Below the pieces are notes generated by a model. It was not told the origin of the DNA. It saw only the letters and a program-made list of their open reading frames with translations, and ran no database searches. 64,000 bases of DNA. Origin: HTCC5015 sp051747425 (lineage in GTDB: Bacteria; Pseudomonadota; Gammaproteobacteria; HTCC5015). Position numbers and translations under genes: made by a program. Positions 1 to 8,309 of the stretch are shown here, piece by piece (positions within the stretch are counted from its first letter, which is position 1; every line of letters starts with the position of its first letter). The stretch covers positions 46,689 to 110,688 of the forward strand of contig JBNJGD010000010.1 in assembly GCA_051747425.1 (NCBI GenBank), read 5' to 3'.

Positions 1-2
1 CC

Positions 3-374
3 GCCGCTCCCGAGGTGACGCCCGACATGAGCTTCAAGGAGCGGGTCGAGGCCAAGCGCAAGGCGCGGGAGGAAGCCGAAAAAAAGACCCAACTGGAGCG
101 GCGCCAACAGGAAATGGCCGCTGAGCAAGAGCGCAAGGCCGAGGCCGCCCGCCGTGCCGAAGCCGAGAGCCGTCGCGCCGAGCAGGAGCGCCAGCGTCAG
201 CAGCAACAAGCGGCTGAGCGCGCCCGTCAGGAAAAAGCGCGCCGCGAGGCCGCTGCTCAGGCCAGCCAGCCCAAGCCCGCTCCAAAACCCCAGACCGCGG
301 CAGAGGATGTGAAAAACCCCTATGTCCTGTGTCCCAGCCTCGACCACAGTGGCCGCTGCGGCTACTGGCGCTGA
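3..374 (+). CDS. Partial protein, charged coiled-coil C-terminus
   Basis: The reading frame is open from the window edge, so only the C-terminal ~124 residues are visible and the true start lies upstream. The sequence is almost entirely Lys/Arg/Glu/Ala/Gln (residues ~10-85), typical of a long single helix or coiled coil. A Pro/Lys linker follows, then a short tail ending CPSLDHSGRCGYWR with two cysteines. Ala/Glu/Lys-rich tails occur in RnfC and TolA-like proteins, and nth follows rnf genes in many gammaproteobacteria. However, no rnf-specific motif is visible here and a convergent gene intervenes, so I do not assign a function. A terminator follows directly. Confidence 0.6.
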   Translation, partial: AAPEVTPDMSFKERVEAKRKAREEAEKKTQLERRQQEMAAEQERKAEAARRAEAESRRAEQERQRQQQQAAERARQEKARREAAAQASQPKPAPKPQTAAEDVKNPYVLCPSLDHSGRCGYWR

Positions 375-390
375 TCGACCCAGCGCAAGA

Positions 391-415
391 AAGCCCGCTC
401 CGGCGGGCTTTTTTT
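391..415 (+). terminator. Rho-independent terminator
   Basis: Perfect 8-bp stem AAGCCCGC / GCGGGCTT with a TCCG loop, followed by a T run. It lies 17 bases after the stop of the partial first gene and just beyond the stop of the convergent DUF4112 gene, so it may serve both. Confidence 0.85.
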
Positions 416-422
416 ATGGCTA

Positions 423-920
423 TCAGAAAAAGTGCAGAATCCAGGGGCGCAAAACCAACCAAAGCAACCAGGCCAGAGCGCAGACCATCAACAGCGCCAG
501 CCACTGAAACGACCCCGACCACAGACGGCGCCGGGGCGGCACACTCTGCGGGCGAAAGTGCGCCGTGAGCAGTGCCGTATTTCTCTGGTGGGCACGCAGC
601 GCCACATCCAGCAAATCGCCCACCAGAGGCATGGCACCGACAACGGCATCGATCAGATAATTCAGTAACATGCGCAACAGCAACGAGGCGGGCGCGCCCA
701 TCCGCCAGGCCTGCCAGAGCATGTAAAAGCCCACGCCCAGCCCGACCAGGTCGCCCACCACGGGTACCAGACCGATGAGGGCATCCAGGCCCAGCGGAAC
801 GCCCAGAACCCGCCAGCGGGCGTCCATCAGGCGCGCCAGCTTTTCCAGGCGCTGTAAGCGCCACTCGCATTCCATATCCATTGCCGGCATTTGATTCACT
901 GGGTCACTCCCGTACTTCAT
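423..920 (-). CDS. DUF4112 family membrane protein
   Basis: About 165 residues if started at the ATG at 920 (MKYGSD...); an upstream in-frame ATG at 944 is possible but neither has a strong ribosome site. The core (WRVLGVPLGLDALIGLVPVVGD followed by MPLVGDLLDVALRAHQRN) shows the two glycine-rich, Asp-ended repeats typical of DUF4112. Two or three hydrophobic segments are present, with a further one near the C-terminus. The family is an uncharacterised small membrane protein. It is divergent from nth, sharing a ~40-base intergenic region. Confidence 0.8.
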   Translation of the reverse strand: MKYGSDPVNQMPAMDMECEWRLQRLEKLARLMDARWRVLGVPLGLDALIGLVPVVGDLVGLGVGFYMLWQAWRMGAPASLLLRMLLNYLIDAVVGAMPLVGDLLDVALRAHQRNTALLTAHFRPQSVPPRRRLWSGSFQWLALLMVCALAWLLWLVLRPWILHFF

Positions 921-959
921 CAGCCGGTATAATACCGGCGGCAACCGGAGAGAAACAGC

Positions 960-1613
960 ATGCTGAAGAAAGAGCGCGCAAAGATTGTTTTAGACACCTT
1001 GCAGGAACTTTACCCGGAGACGCCGATTCCGCTGAATCACCGCGACCCCTACACGCTGCTGATCGCGGTACTGCTCTCCGCCCAGTGCACCGACGAACGA
1101 GTCAACCAGGTGACGCCGGCGCTGTTTGAACTGGCCGACAATCCCGCAGACATGGTTGAGCAATCGGTGGACGCCATCCGCGAGATCATCCGCCCCTGCG
1201 GCCTGTCGCCGCGCAAGTCCCGGGCCATTCACCGACTTTCGGAAATTCTGATTGAAGAGCACGGCGGCCAGGTGCCGGAGAGCTTTGAGGCTCTGGAGGC
1301 CCTGCCCGGCGTCGGCCACAAAACCGCCTCTGTGGTCATGAGCCAGGGCTTTGGCCACCCCGCCTTTCCCGTGGACACCCACATTCACCGTCTGGCCCAG
1401 CGCTGGGGTCTGACCCGGGGCCGCAATGTCGACCAGACCGAGCGCGATCTCAAAGCGCTGTTCCCCCGGGAGTATTGGAACAAGCTGCATTTGCAGATCA
1501 TCTACTACGGGCGCCAGTACTGCACGGCGCGGGGCTGCGACGGCACCGTCTGCCCCCTGTGCCGGACGCTCTACCCCGGTCGCAAGACGCCTCCCCGGGT
1601 CAACAAGGCCTGA
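960..1613 (+). CDS. nth: Endonuclease III (HhH-GPD DNA glycosylase/AP lyase)
   Basis: 217 residues, usual length for Nth. It removes oxidised pyrimidines and cleaves AP sites in base-excision repair. The helix-hairpin-helix LPGVGHKTASVV carries the catalytic Lys, and PVDTHIHRL carries the catalytic Asp. The C-terminal cysteines are unusual: C188, C193, C198 and C201 (X4-X4-X2), instead of the canonical C-X6-C-X2-C-X5-C of the 4Fe-4S loop, so the cluster may be rearranged or absent. Start is the ATG at 960 after CCGGAGAG. The DUF4112 gene is divergent; a bidirectional terminator follows. Confidence 0.95.
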   Translation: MLKKERAKIVLDTLQELYPETPIPLNHRDPYTLLIAVLLSAQCTDERVNQVTPALFELADNPADMVEQSVDAIREIIRPCGLSPRKSRAIHRLSEILIEEHGGQVPESFEALEALPGVGHKTASVVMSQGFGHPAFPVDTHIHRLAQRWGLTRGRNVDQTERDLKALFPREYWNKLHLQIIYYGRQYCTARGCDGTVCPLCRTLYPGRKTPPRVNKA

Positions 1614-1637
1614 GCCTTGCCCGGAATTCTGCGGCAT

Positions 1638-1666
1638 AAAAAAGCCCGCCGAAGCGGGCTTTTTTT
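1638..1666. terminator. Bidirectional terminator nth / mscS
   Basis: A-run, stem AAGCCCGC, loop CGAA, stem GCGGGCTT, T-run. It lies between the convergent stops of nth (1613) and the mechanosensitive channel (1673). Confidence 0.9.
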
Positions 1667-1672
1667 GTCGGC

Positions 1673-2506
1673 TTACTCACCGGACTTCTGGTAGAGATAC
1701 ACATCCCGCTGGGGATAGGGAATGGTAATGCCGTTGTCGTCGAAGGTCTGTTTGATGTTTTCCAGACCGTCCCGGTAGACGCCCCAGTAGTCGTCGGTCT
1801 TGACCCAGGGGCGGACGAGGAAGTTGACGCTGTTGTCGCCCAGCTCGCCCACGGCAATCAGGGGCGCCGGTTCTTCGAGAATGCGCTCATCGGCATTCAG
1901 CACCTGCTGAATCAGGCTGCGAGCCTTTTTCATGTCGTCGTCGTAGCTGATGCCGATGACCAGATCCACCCGGCGGGTGTCACAGGCCGAGTAGTTGGTG
2001 ATGGTACCGTTGTAGATCTGTCCGTTTGGAACGGTGATCTCCTTGTTGTCCGGCGACATCAGAATGGTATTGAAAATGCTGATCTTCATCACGGTGCCGT
2101 CGGTGCCACCGGCCTCGACATAGTCGCCAATCTTGAAAGGCTTGAACAGAATCAACAGCACACCGGCGGCGAAGTTCGACAGGGAGTCCTTGAGGGCCAG
2201 GCCCACCGCCAAACCGGCGGCACCCAAAAGCGCCAACAGGGATGTGGTATCCACACCCAGTTGCCCCAGGGCAATCAGGGCGACGACAAAAGTCATCAGC
2301 GCACTCAGGATGCTGCTGAGAAAATCCCTCAGCGCGTCGTCCATGTTGCGCTTTTCCATCAGCTTGAGCGTCAGGTTAAGCACCCGGCGGGCCACCCATT
2401 TACCCACCACATAAATAACAATGGCCAGGGCAATATTAACCAGATAGGGCGTCACCGCTTCAATCCAGCTGCCATCGGTAAAAAATGCTTTTGCCTCGTC
2501 GAACAT
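1673..2506 (-). CDS. mscS: Small-conductance mechanosensitive channel MscS
   Basis: 277 residues, close to E. coli MscS (286). It opens under membrane tension to release solutes in hypo-osmotic shock. Residues ~20-40 and ~65-85 form TM1 and TM2. The pore helix TM3 (AAGLAVGLALKDSLSNFAAG) with its Gly/Ala packing pattern is clear at ~95-115, followed by the beta domain (FKIGDYVEAGGTDGTV, VPNGQIYNGTITNYS) and the C-terminal alpha/beta vestibule. Start at 2506 is preceded by a purine-rich CAGGAGACC. It is followed by the bidirectional terminator shared with nth. Confidence 0.95.
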   Translation of the reverse strand: MFDEAKAFFTDGSWIEAVTPYLVNIALAIVIYVVGKWVARRVLNLTLKLMEKRNMDDALRDFLSSILSALMTFVVALIALGQLGVDTTSLLALLGAAGLAVGLALKDSLSNFAAGVLLILFKPFKIGDYVEAGGTDGTVMKISIFNTILMSPDNKEITVPNGQIYNGTITNYSACDTRRVDLVIGISYDDDMKKARSLIQQVLNADERILEEPAPLIAVGELGDNSVNFLVRPWVKTDDYWGVYRDGLENIKQTFDDNGITIPYPQRDVYLYQKSGE

Positions 2507-2537
2507 TCAGGTCTCCTGTGATGGTTTTACGGCGCGG

Positions 2538-3878
2538 CTACTGCGCCATTTCGTGTTTGAGAATGTACTGGTAGTTGCGAATCCGCTCAACATACTGAAC
2601 CGGCTCCATGCCCCGGGCGTAGCCGTATTTGAGATCCTTGTAGTAATTCGGGTCACTCAACAGAGGCAGTACATCCTTGATGCTGGCCCAGCGCTTGGGG
2701 TCCTTGCCCAGCTCGCGCGCCAGTATCTGGGCGTCGTGCATGTGGGCGCGGCCCACATTGTAGGCCGCCAGCGCCAGCCAGGTGCGGTCCGGCTCGGGAA
2801 TGTTTTCGTCAAAGCGCGCCTTCATCTTTTTCAGGTAGCGCGCCCCGCCCTCAATGCTCTGGCGCGGGTCGAGACGATTCTCGACCCCCAGTGACTGGGC
2901 GGTATTGAGCGTCAGCATCATCATGCCGCGCACACCGGTGGGGCTTTTGGCCACGGGATCCCAGTGCGACTCCTGGTAGGCCTGGGCCGCCAGCAGGGAT
3001 TCGTCAATATCGTAGCGTTTGGCCGCGTTTGAAAACATTGGCTCGTACCGCTTGTAGCGCTGGTCAATGCGGCGGACAAAGCGCGCGGTATCGACATAGT
3101 CAAACACACTGGCAAAGCCGTAGTAGCGGGACACCAGGTTGCCGATGAGGTTTTCGCCCTGCTCGGACTCCATCCAGTCCTCGGCCAGCGACTCCAGGGC
3201 ACTGCTGCTTTTGGCAAAGTACCAGACCAGCGGTTCGGGTTTGGTCAAATCAAACTGCACCTGAAGCTCGGGCATGATTCGGCGGTTGAGGGCCACAATG
3301 GTGCTGTCGGCCACCGTACAATCGATCTCCCGCTGCCAGACATGGCCCAGCAGCCGCTCGCTGCTGGTGTTCTCCACTTTCCAGGTCAGGTCCGGGTGCT
3401 CTTCCTTGAGACGGGTCAACTCGGCGGCGTAGCTGCTGCCTTCCACTACCACCAGCTTGAGTCCGGCCAGCTCCTCCACCGAGTCCGGCGAGGCGCCATC
3501 GCGGCGGCAGACCACCTGCTGGCTGACTGTCTGATAGCTCGGCGAGGGCAGAAAGGCGTCCGAGCGATCTCCGGTTCGGGTCAGGCCCGCGGCGGCAAAG
3601 TGGGCCTCGTCGCGAACCAGCAATTCCAGCACACCGGCCGTGGATTCGGCCTCGACAAACTCGACCGGCCGGCCCAGGGTCTCGGCAAAGGCCATAGTCA
3701 TGTCGTAGTCCAGCCCCGCCAGCTGCTCATCGCGGTCGATGTAATAAAGACCCGGCGCATTGCGAACGGCCACCTTCAAAGGCCCGGCCTCGGCGCCGAT
3801 TTCGGCGTCGGTATTTTCACAGCCGGCCAATAGCCCGATTGCCATCAAGCTTGCCAGACCGAGTGCTGTCTGTTTCAT
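2538..3878 (-). CDS. mltF: Membrane-bound lytic murein transglycosylase F
   Basis: About 446 residues from the second in-frame Met (MKQTALG...). A lipoprotein signal ends in LLAGC, so it is anchored to the outer membrane. Residues ~35-260 resemble a periplasmic solute-binding (SBP_bac_3) module, and ~285-425 are an SLT lysozyme-like domain. The catalytic Glu sits in YQESHWDP (~residue 303), followed by TGVRGMMMLT and LAAYNVG. The enzyme cleaves the MurNAc-GlcNAc bond of peptidoglycan with 1,6-anhydro product. It is co-oriented with mscS 31 bases downstream. Confidence 0.95.
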   Translation of the reverse strand: MKQTALGLASLMAIGLLAGCENTDAEIGAEAGPLKVAVRNAPGLYYIDRDEQLAGLDYDMTMAFAETLGRPVEFVEAESTAGVLELLVRDEAHFAAAGLTRTGDRSDAFLPSPSYQTVSQQVVCRRDGASPDSVEELAGLKLVVVEGSSYAAELTRLKEEHPDLTWKVENTSSERLLGHVWQREIDCTVADSTIVALNRRIMPELQVQFDLTKPEPLVWYFAKSSSALESLAEDWMESEQGENLIGNLVSRYYGFASVFDYVDTARFVRRIDQRYKRYEPMFSNAAKRYDIDESLLAAQAYQESHWDPVAKSPTGVRGMMMLTLNTAQSLGVENRLDPRQSIEGGARYLKKMKARFDENIPEPDRTWLALAAYNVGRAHMHDAQILARELGKDPKRWASIKDVLPLLSDPNYYKDLKYGYARGMEPVQYVERIRNYQYILKHEMAQ

Positions 3879-3947
3879 GGACATGGCCCTCTTCTCCTTG
3901 TAATTTGTTGTTATCTGTATGTTCTACTCTACCTAGCGGAGGTGAGA

Positions 3948-4913
3948 ATGAAAACGACACTTTTGATCCCGGTTTGCCTTTCTCTGGCCCTTATAGCTTG
4001 TGACCGGCCAGGTGACAACGCCGCCGATACGAGCTCTTCAGAAGCTAACAAAACCGTGCAAAAATCCCGTGAAGAGAGCGCCGGCGCGGAACTGGCCTAC
4101 CGCTCCCCCGAGAGCGCGATTGCCTACGGTGACCACTGGATCGTCACCAATGTCGGCGACGAACTTAAACCCATGGAAAAAGACGGCGATGGCGCCATCT
4201 ACAAGGTGCCCGCCGATGGCCGCCTCGACGGTGCCAGAGAGCTGTTTGCCGACACCACCCTGCACGCCCCCAAGGGCACGCTGATCGTCGAAGACATCCT
4301 GCTGGTGGCCGATATCGACACCCTGCACTTTTTTGATCTCGAGAGCGAAGAGTTGGTGCGCTCCATCGAGCCCCACCAGGGTTTTGAAGACCGTCAGAAG
4401 CCGTCCTTCCTCAACGGTCTGACCAAGGGGTCGGACAACACGGTCTACCTGTCGGCCACCGACACCGGAGACATCTACGCCATCCGGCTGGGAGACACGC
4501 TGGGCGTGACCGCGCTGGAAACCGAAAAGCCCCTGACCGGCCCCAATGGACTGGCCTGGGACGAAGAAAAACAGCGCCTTTACATTGCTAGCTGGGGCAG
4601 CGACAACCAACCCAACGGCACCCTGGGCTACCTGGACCTGTCCGGCGAAGCGCCCTACCCCTACCAACAGCTGGGCAACTACCAGGGTTACCTGGACGGT
4701 TTGGTGCTGGACGGCGACACGCTTTACTTCTCGGACTGGGTGGCCTTTGAAAAGGCCGGAAAAGTCTACGCCTACGATCTGGAGAAAGGGGAACAGCGCG
4801 CGCTGAACGACGAGCCCATTGCGGGACCGGCGGACTTTCATCTGAGTGCCGATGGGCAGTCGCTGATTGTGCCGGCCATGATCGGCGGCGAAGTGCACAT
4901 TCTGGCGCGCTAG
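3948..4913 (+). CDS. SMP-30/gluconolactonase-like beta-propeller lipoprotein
   Basis: About 321 residues. The ATG at 3948 is chosen because GCGGAGGTGA lies just upstream; a GTG at 3942 would overlap that site. The signal peptide ends in LALIAC, indicating lipidation. The body has repeated propeller-type strands, including FLNGLTKGSDNTVYLSATDTGDIYAI, GPNGLAWDEEKQRLYIASWGS and YLDGLVLDGDTLYFSDW, as in SMP-30/NHL-type six-bladed propellers. The substrate cannot be read from the sequence. It is divergent from mltF with a ~65-base gap. Confidence 0.75.
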   Translation: MKTTLLIPVCLSLALIACDRPGDNAADTSSSEANKTVQKSREESAGAELAYRSPESAIAYGDHWIVTNVGDELKPMEKDGDGAIYKVPADGRLDGARELFADTTLHAPKGTLIVEDILLVADIDTLHFFDLESEELVRSIEPHQGFEDRQKPSFLNGLTKGSDNTVYLSATDTGDIYAIRLGDTLGVTALETEKPLTGPNGLAWDEEKQRLYIASWGSDNQPNGTLGYLDLSGEAPYPYQQLGNYQGYLDGLVLDGDTLYFSDWVAFEKAGKVYAYDLEKGEQRALNDEPIAGPADFHLSADGQSLIVPAMIGGEVHILAR

Positions 4914-4922
4914 CGCCAGTGG

Positions 4923-5381
4923 TTACGGCCAGTAGTCGGCGTTATCCAACAGCTGCTGCATGGCCTGTTTGACATCCTCGCCCATGGCTTCCTCAAAGGC
5001 TTCGCGCTCCTGATCAAAGGCGAGGATTTCACTGCGCTTGAACGCCTTGCGCTGCTCCAGAATGGGCATATGGGCGGTGGCCCAGGCCAGTTCGTAGATC
5101 GGACGGTAGGCCTCTTTGGGGCAGTCGCCGCCAGTTAGGCCATCCATCAGCACCTTGATGCGAATGGCGCACTCGGTGATGTTGGCCTGGTCGGCCAGCG
5201 CTGCCCGGGCGATGGTCTCAATGCTTTTGGCCCAGTGCTGACGCTTGGCCGCCAGCTCCGCGGCCTCGGCGGCCTGTTTGCGGCGCAGGGCAAACACGCG
5301 CCGCCACAACAGGCCACAGTAGACGGCCAGTCCCACTAAAACCGCGCCGCCCAGGGCAATCGCTATCCACCATTCATTCAT
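4923..5381 (-). CDS. DUF2489 family membrane-anchored protein
   Basis: 152 residues. One N-terminal transmembrane helix (~5-25) is followed by a basic stretch and a soluble helical domain. ITECAIRIKVLMDGL, CPKEAYRPIYELAWATAHMPIL and the LLDNADYWP end match the DUF2489 pattern seen in gammaproteobacteria. Function is unknown. It converges on the SMP-30-like gene with a 9-base gap. The terminator at 5404-5431 lies upstream of it and belongs to the flavodoxin gene. Confidence 0.8.
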   Translation of the reverse strand: MNEWWIAIALGGAVLVGLAVYCGLLWRRVFALRRKQAAEAAELAAKRQHWAKSIETIARAALADQANITECAIRIKVLMDGLTGGDCPKEAYRPIYELAWATAHMPILEQRKAFKRSEILAFDQEREAFEEAMGEDVKQAMQQLLDNADYWP

Positions 5382-5403
5382 TGATCTCTCCGGTTACAAC
5401 CAT

Positions 5404-5431
5404 AAAAAAAGCGGGCAATGCCCGCTTTTTT
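5404..5431. terminator. Terminator after fldB (minus strand)
   Basis: AAAAAGCGGGC / AAT / GCCCGCTTTTT, a long perfect stem with A and T runs on both sides. It lies 22 bases past the fldB stop, between fldB and the start of the DUF2489 gene. Confidence 0.85.
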
Positions 5432-5453
5432 CTAACCCAAAGCGGCACTGCCA

Positions 5454-5972
5454 TCAGGCCAGCCCCATCTCTTCCTTGATCTGGGCTGTCCACTTCTCAA
5501 TTCGCTCGGCGGTCAGCTCTTCCTGCTGATCCTCGTCGAGACCCAGGCCGACAAAGTGCTCGCCGTCTTCCATCAGGGCCTTGGACGACTCGAAGTCGTA
5601 GGTATCGGCGGGCCAGTTGCCGATGACAATGGCGCCATTGCCGACGATCACATCGTGCAACATGCCCATGGCGTCGAGGTAGTAATCACCATAACCGCGC
5701 TGGTCGCCCAGGCCAAACAGGGCGCAAATTTTGCCGCTGAAATCGATGCCCTCGAGTTTGTCCCAGAACTCTTCCCAGTCACTCTGCAACTCGCCGAAGT
5801 CCCAGGTGGGGATGCCCAGAATCATGAACTCGTAGTCGCCAAAATCGGCCGGATCGGCGTCGGCGATGTCGTGCACATCAATCTGGCCCTCGGGGAACTG
5901 GTCCTTGATCAGGCCGGCGCAGTAGCGGGTTGCCCCTTCGTCACTGCCGTAAAACAAACCAATTTTGATCAT
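5454..5972 (-). CDS. fldB: Flavodoxin (FldB type)
   Basis: 172 residues, the length of long-chain flavodoxins. It is an FMN-containing electron carrier in the cytoplasm. The FMN phosphate loop is YGSDEGATRYCA (residues ~8-19), the first isoalloxazine loop is IPTWDFGELQSDWEEF and the second is GLGDQRGYGDYYLDAMG. The DWPADTYDFESSKAL-like stretch (NWPADTYDF...) is typical of FldA/FldB. The atypical P-loop and the length favour FldB. Start ATG at 5972 is preceded by CTGGAGAAGCG. Confidence 0.9.
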   Translation of the reverse strand: MIKIGLFYGSDEGATRYCAGLIKDQFPEGQIDVHDIADADPADFGDYEFMILGIPTWDFGELQSDWEEFWDKLEGIDFSGKICALFGLGDQRGYGDYYLDAMGMLHDVIVGNGAIVIGNWPADTYDFESSKALMEDGEHFVGLGLDEDQQEELTAERIEKWTAQIKEEMGLA

Positions 5973-6203
5973 TCGCTTCTCCAGTGTGGCGCGTATGGTG
6001 ATTTAAAACAGCCGCTAATCATAAAGCAGTGCATGGCTAACGCCAAACCTGCGCGGGCCTTTTGTGCCCGTTTTGTCAGACGATTTTTTTCTATGCTTAT
6101 TTTACTCTTAGACAAAGCCTATCAAATCAATATAACTTGATTGCTTTCATCACAAGACAGGCTGACATAAGCTGGGCTCAAATTGAAGCACAGGAGCCCT
6201 ATT

Positions 6204-6449
6204 ATGGAACGCATTACCATCTTCGGTCGACCCGGTTGCGGCTTTTGCATCCGCGCCAAAGAACTGGCCGAGATCAAAAACCTCGATTACCGCTACATCG
6301 ACATTCACGAGCAAGGCATCACCAAGGCGGATCTGGAAAAAACCGTGGGCAAACCGGTGGAAACCGTGCCCCAGATTTTCCACGGCAAACAGCACATCGG
6401 CGGCTTCACCGAGTTCGATGCCTTTATCAAGGAACAGGAATCCGCCTGA
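6204..6449 (+). CDS. grxA: Glutaredoxin, GrxA-like with CGFC active site
   Basis: 81 residues from the ATG at 6204, which follows a CAGGAG site; the TTG at 6183 would lie upstream of that site and is rejected. The protein aligns well with E. coli GrxA: FGRPGCGFCIRAKELAE, GITKADLEKTVGKPVETVPQIF, and the glutathione-binding HIGGFTEFDAF. The redox motif is C12-G-F-C15 rather than CPYC. It is a cytoplasmic dithiol glutaredoxin that reduces ribonucleotide reductase and mixed disulfides with glutathione. It stands alone, divergent from fldB. Confidence 0.9.
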   Translation: MERITIFGRPGCGFCIRAKELAEIKNLDYRYIDIHEQGITKADLEKTVGKPVETVPQIFHGKQHIGGFTEFDAFIKEQESA

Positions 6450-6483
6450 CTCAACCCGGTTGAAGCAAGGCGACGGGAGGCGG

Positions 6484-7365
6484 CTATACGGCCGCCTCTG
6501 TCGTTTCTGACCCCTCTTTCAGGAAGGCCACCACCGCCTCAATCACCGTCGGGTGCCACATCAGGCGCCGGTGTCCCAGGCCCTCGGTTTTAATCACCTT
6601 CGCCCCCGGCCAAACCCCGGCAATCAGTTCGGCCTGGTGGTGGTCGACTTCGCCGTCGTCGCGGTCGAAGATCAGCAACAACTCGCCCTGAGGGTTGGAA
6701 AAGGCCCTGCCCGCCGCCACCTCGTCCCAGCTGGCACCGAAGCCGCGCGCAAACTCTGCGCGACAGGCTTCCAGAGTCGCCTCTGTGGGGCGCAAAATTT
6801 TGCGAATGCCATTGACGGCCGGATAAGGGGCTGTGGGCGAGCCGATGGTGCAATAGCGTTTGGCGTGGAAACCGCGCTCCCGGGCGGCCATGGAGAGCAC
6901 GCCGCCGGCGGAGTGGCCGACAAAGGCCTCGATCTCGCCCAACTGGCGGGCCAGGGCCAGGGTGTCGTTGCCCATGTCGACAAAGCTCACCGAGCGGCCC
7001 TCGGAGTCGCCGTGGGCGGCAAAATCGATGGCCACGGCGCGAAAACCGGCCTCGGCGATGGCCATCGCCATGGTGGCCATTTGCGAACCGCGGCTCTCCC
7101 AACCGTGGGCCACAATCACCGTCGGACCCTCGCCCCAGGCCCAGGCCACGCAGCGGCGACCGCGCGAGCCGGTAAACTCGATGCGCTCGGCGGACTGCAG
7201 CTGCTCCAGCTCCCGGGGCTTGCGCTCGTGCTTGCGTGGCCGGGAGGCCAGAAAAACCGCCAGACGCGCGGCCAGGCGCGGAGAAAGGCGCTCTATCAGA
7301 GCAAAGATCTTGCGAATCAGGGACAACATGGCAGGACCCAAATGGAAAAGAGGGAATCCTGTCAC
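6484..7365 (-). CDS. Alpha/beta hydrolase
   Basis: 293 residues from a GTG at 7365, or ~281 from the ATG at 7329; neither start has a strong ribosome site. The fold is shown by VIVAHGWESRGSQM (oxyanion region), the nucleophile elbow VGHSAGG, an Asp-containing LLIFDRDDGEVDHHQAE, and a late His in GLGHRRLMWHPTV. N-terminal residues are hydrophobic-basic (LSLIRKIFALIERLSPRLAARL), suggesting membrane association. The substrate is unknown. It is divergent from the potassium-channel-like gene. Confidence 0.8.
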   Translation of the reverse strand: MTGFPLFHLGPAMLSLIRKIFALIERLSPRLAARLAVFLASRPRKHERKPRELEQLQSAERIEFTGSRGRRCVAWAWGEGPTVIVAHGWESRGSQMATMAMAIAEAGFRAVAIDFAAHGDSEGRSVSFVDMGNDTLALARQLGEIEAFVGHSAGGVLSMAARERGFHAKRYCTIGSPTAPYPAVNGIRKILRPTEATLEACRAEFARGFGASWDEVAAGRAFSNPQGELLLIFDRDDGEVDHHQAELIAGVWPGAKVIKTEGLGHRRLMWHPTVIEAVVAFLKEGSETTEAAV

Positions 7366-7460
7366 AAGCGCCTTAGCTCGCCTAGAATGAATTGGTCAGC
7401 CCTTGCCGTTGGCGCTGCAGGGCGGCATATTGGCACTTTAGCTATCGGGGAAGCCTCTCC

Positions 7461-8309
7461 ATGACCACGCCCGTCGACAAGCCACACGGCAAACTCGAAG
7501 CTTGGAAGAACAAGACCAACACCGTCATCTTCGGCTATCGCACGGATCAGGGCCGCCACTTCGACATCGCCCTTATCGCGGTCATCGTCCTGAGCCTGGT
7601 GGTCGTCCTGCTCGACAGCGTCGCCTCTATCCACGCCGAATACGGGCAGTGGCTGTACTGGGCCGAGTGGGGATTTACCCTGCTGTTCACCGTGGAGTAT
7701 GCCCTGCGGATCTGGTCATCAGAGCACCGGCGCCAATACCTCACCAGCTTTTTCGGGGTGGTCGACTTGCTCTCCATCCTGCCCACCTATCTAAGCCTGC
7801 TAATACCCGGCAGTAACTACCTGCTCACCATCCGTGCCTTGCGCATGTTGCGTATCTTCAAGATTCTGCAGCTAAGCGGTTTCGACAAGGACGCCGGCAT
7901 TCTGATGGATGCCCTGCGGGAGTCTCGCCGGGGCATTGTGATCTTTCTCTACTCGGTGGGCACACTCACGGTGCTCTACGGCACCATGATGTACATCGTC
8001 GAAGGGCCGGAAAACGGCTTTACCAGCATCCCCACCAGCATCTACTGGGCCATTGTCACCCTGACCACGGTGGGCTACGGCGATATCTCACCTCAGACGC
8101 CACTGGGCCAGGCCATGGCCTCGCTGATCATGGTGACCGGCTATGCCATTATCGCCGTACCCACCGGCATTTTTGCCTCGGCCATGACTAACCAGCGCAG
8201 CAAATCCCTCGCCCTCAAGTGCCCCAGGCACCCGGCGCAAAATCACGAGCGCGAGTCCAGCTACTGCCGTTTCTGCGGCGAACCGCTACAGGAAAGCGAG
8301 GGCAGTTAA
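7461..8309 (+). CDS. Voltage-gated potassium channel (Kv-like) with C-terminal zinc ribbon
   Basis: 282 residues from the ATG at 7461. Six transmembrane segments are visible. The S4 helix (LTIRALRMLRIFKILQL) has regularly spaced Arg/Lys, and the pore loop carries the K+ selectivity filter TTVGYGD before S6. The C-terminus adds LKCPRHPAQNHERESSYCRFCGEPL, a C-x2-H/C-x2-C ribbon likely to bind zinc and to help tetramerise or regulate. It is an ion channel of the inner membrane. Its TAA stop overlaps the stop of the convergent M50 gene through a shared TTAA. Confidence 0.9.
   Translation: MTTPVDKPHGKLEAWKNKTNTVIFGYRTDQGRHFDIALIAVIVLSLVVVLLDSVASIHAEYGQWLYWAEWGFTLLFTVEYALRIWSSEHRRQYLTSFFGVVDLLSILPTYLSLLIPGSNYLLTIRALRMLRIFKILQLSGFDKDAGILMDALRESRRGIVIFLYSVGTLTVLYGTMMYIVEGPENGFTSIPTSIYWAIVTLTTVGYGDISPQTPLGQAMASLIMVTGYAIIAVPTGIFASAMTNQRSKSLALKCPRHPAQNHERESSYCRFCGEPLQESEGS

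Noticed and set aside
3..374. Assignment of the first partial gene to rnfC
   Set aside because: The charged tail and nearby nth are suggestive, but no cluster-binding motif is in view and the DUF4112 gene intervenes.
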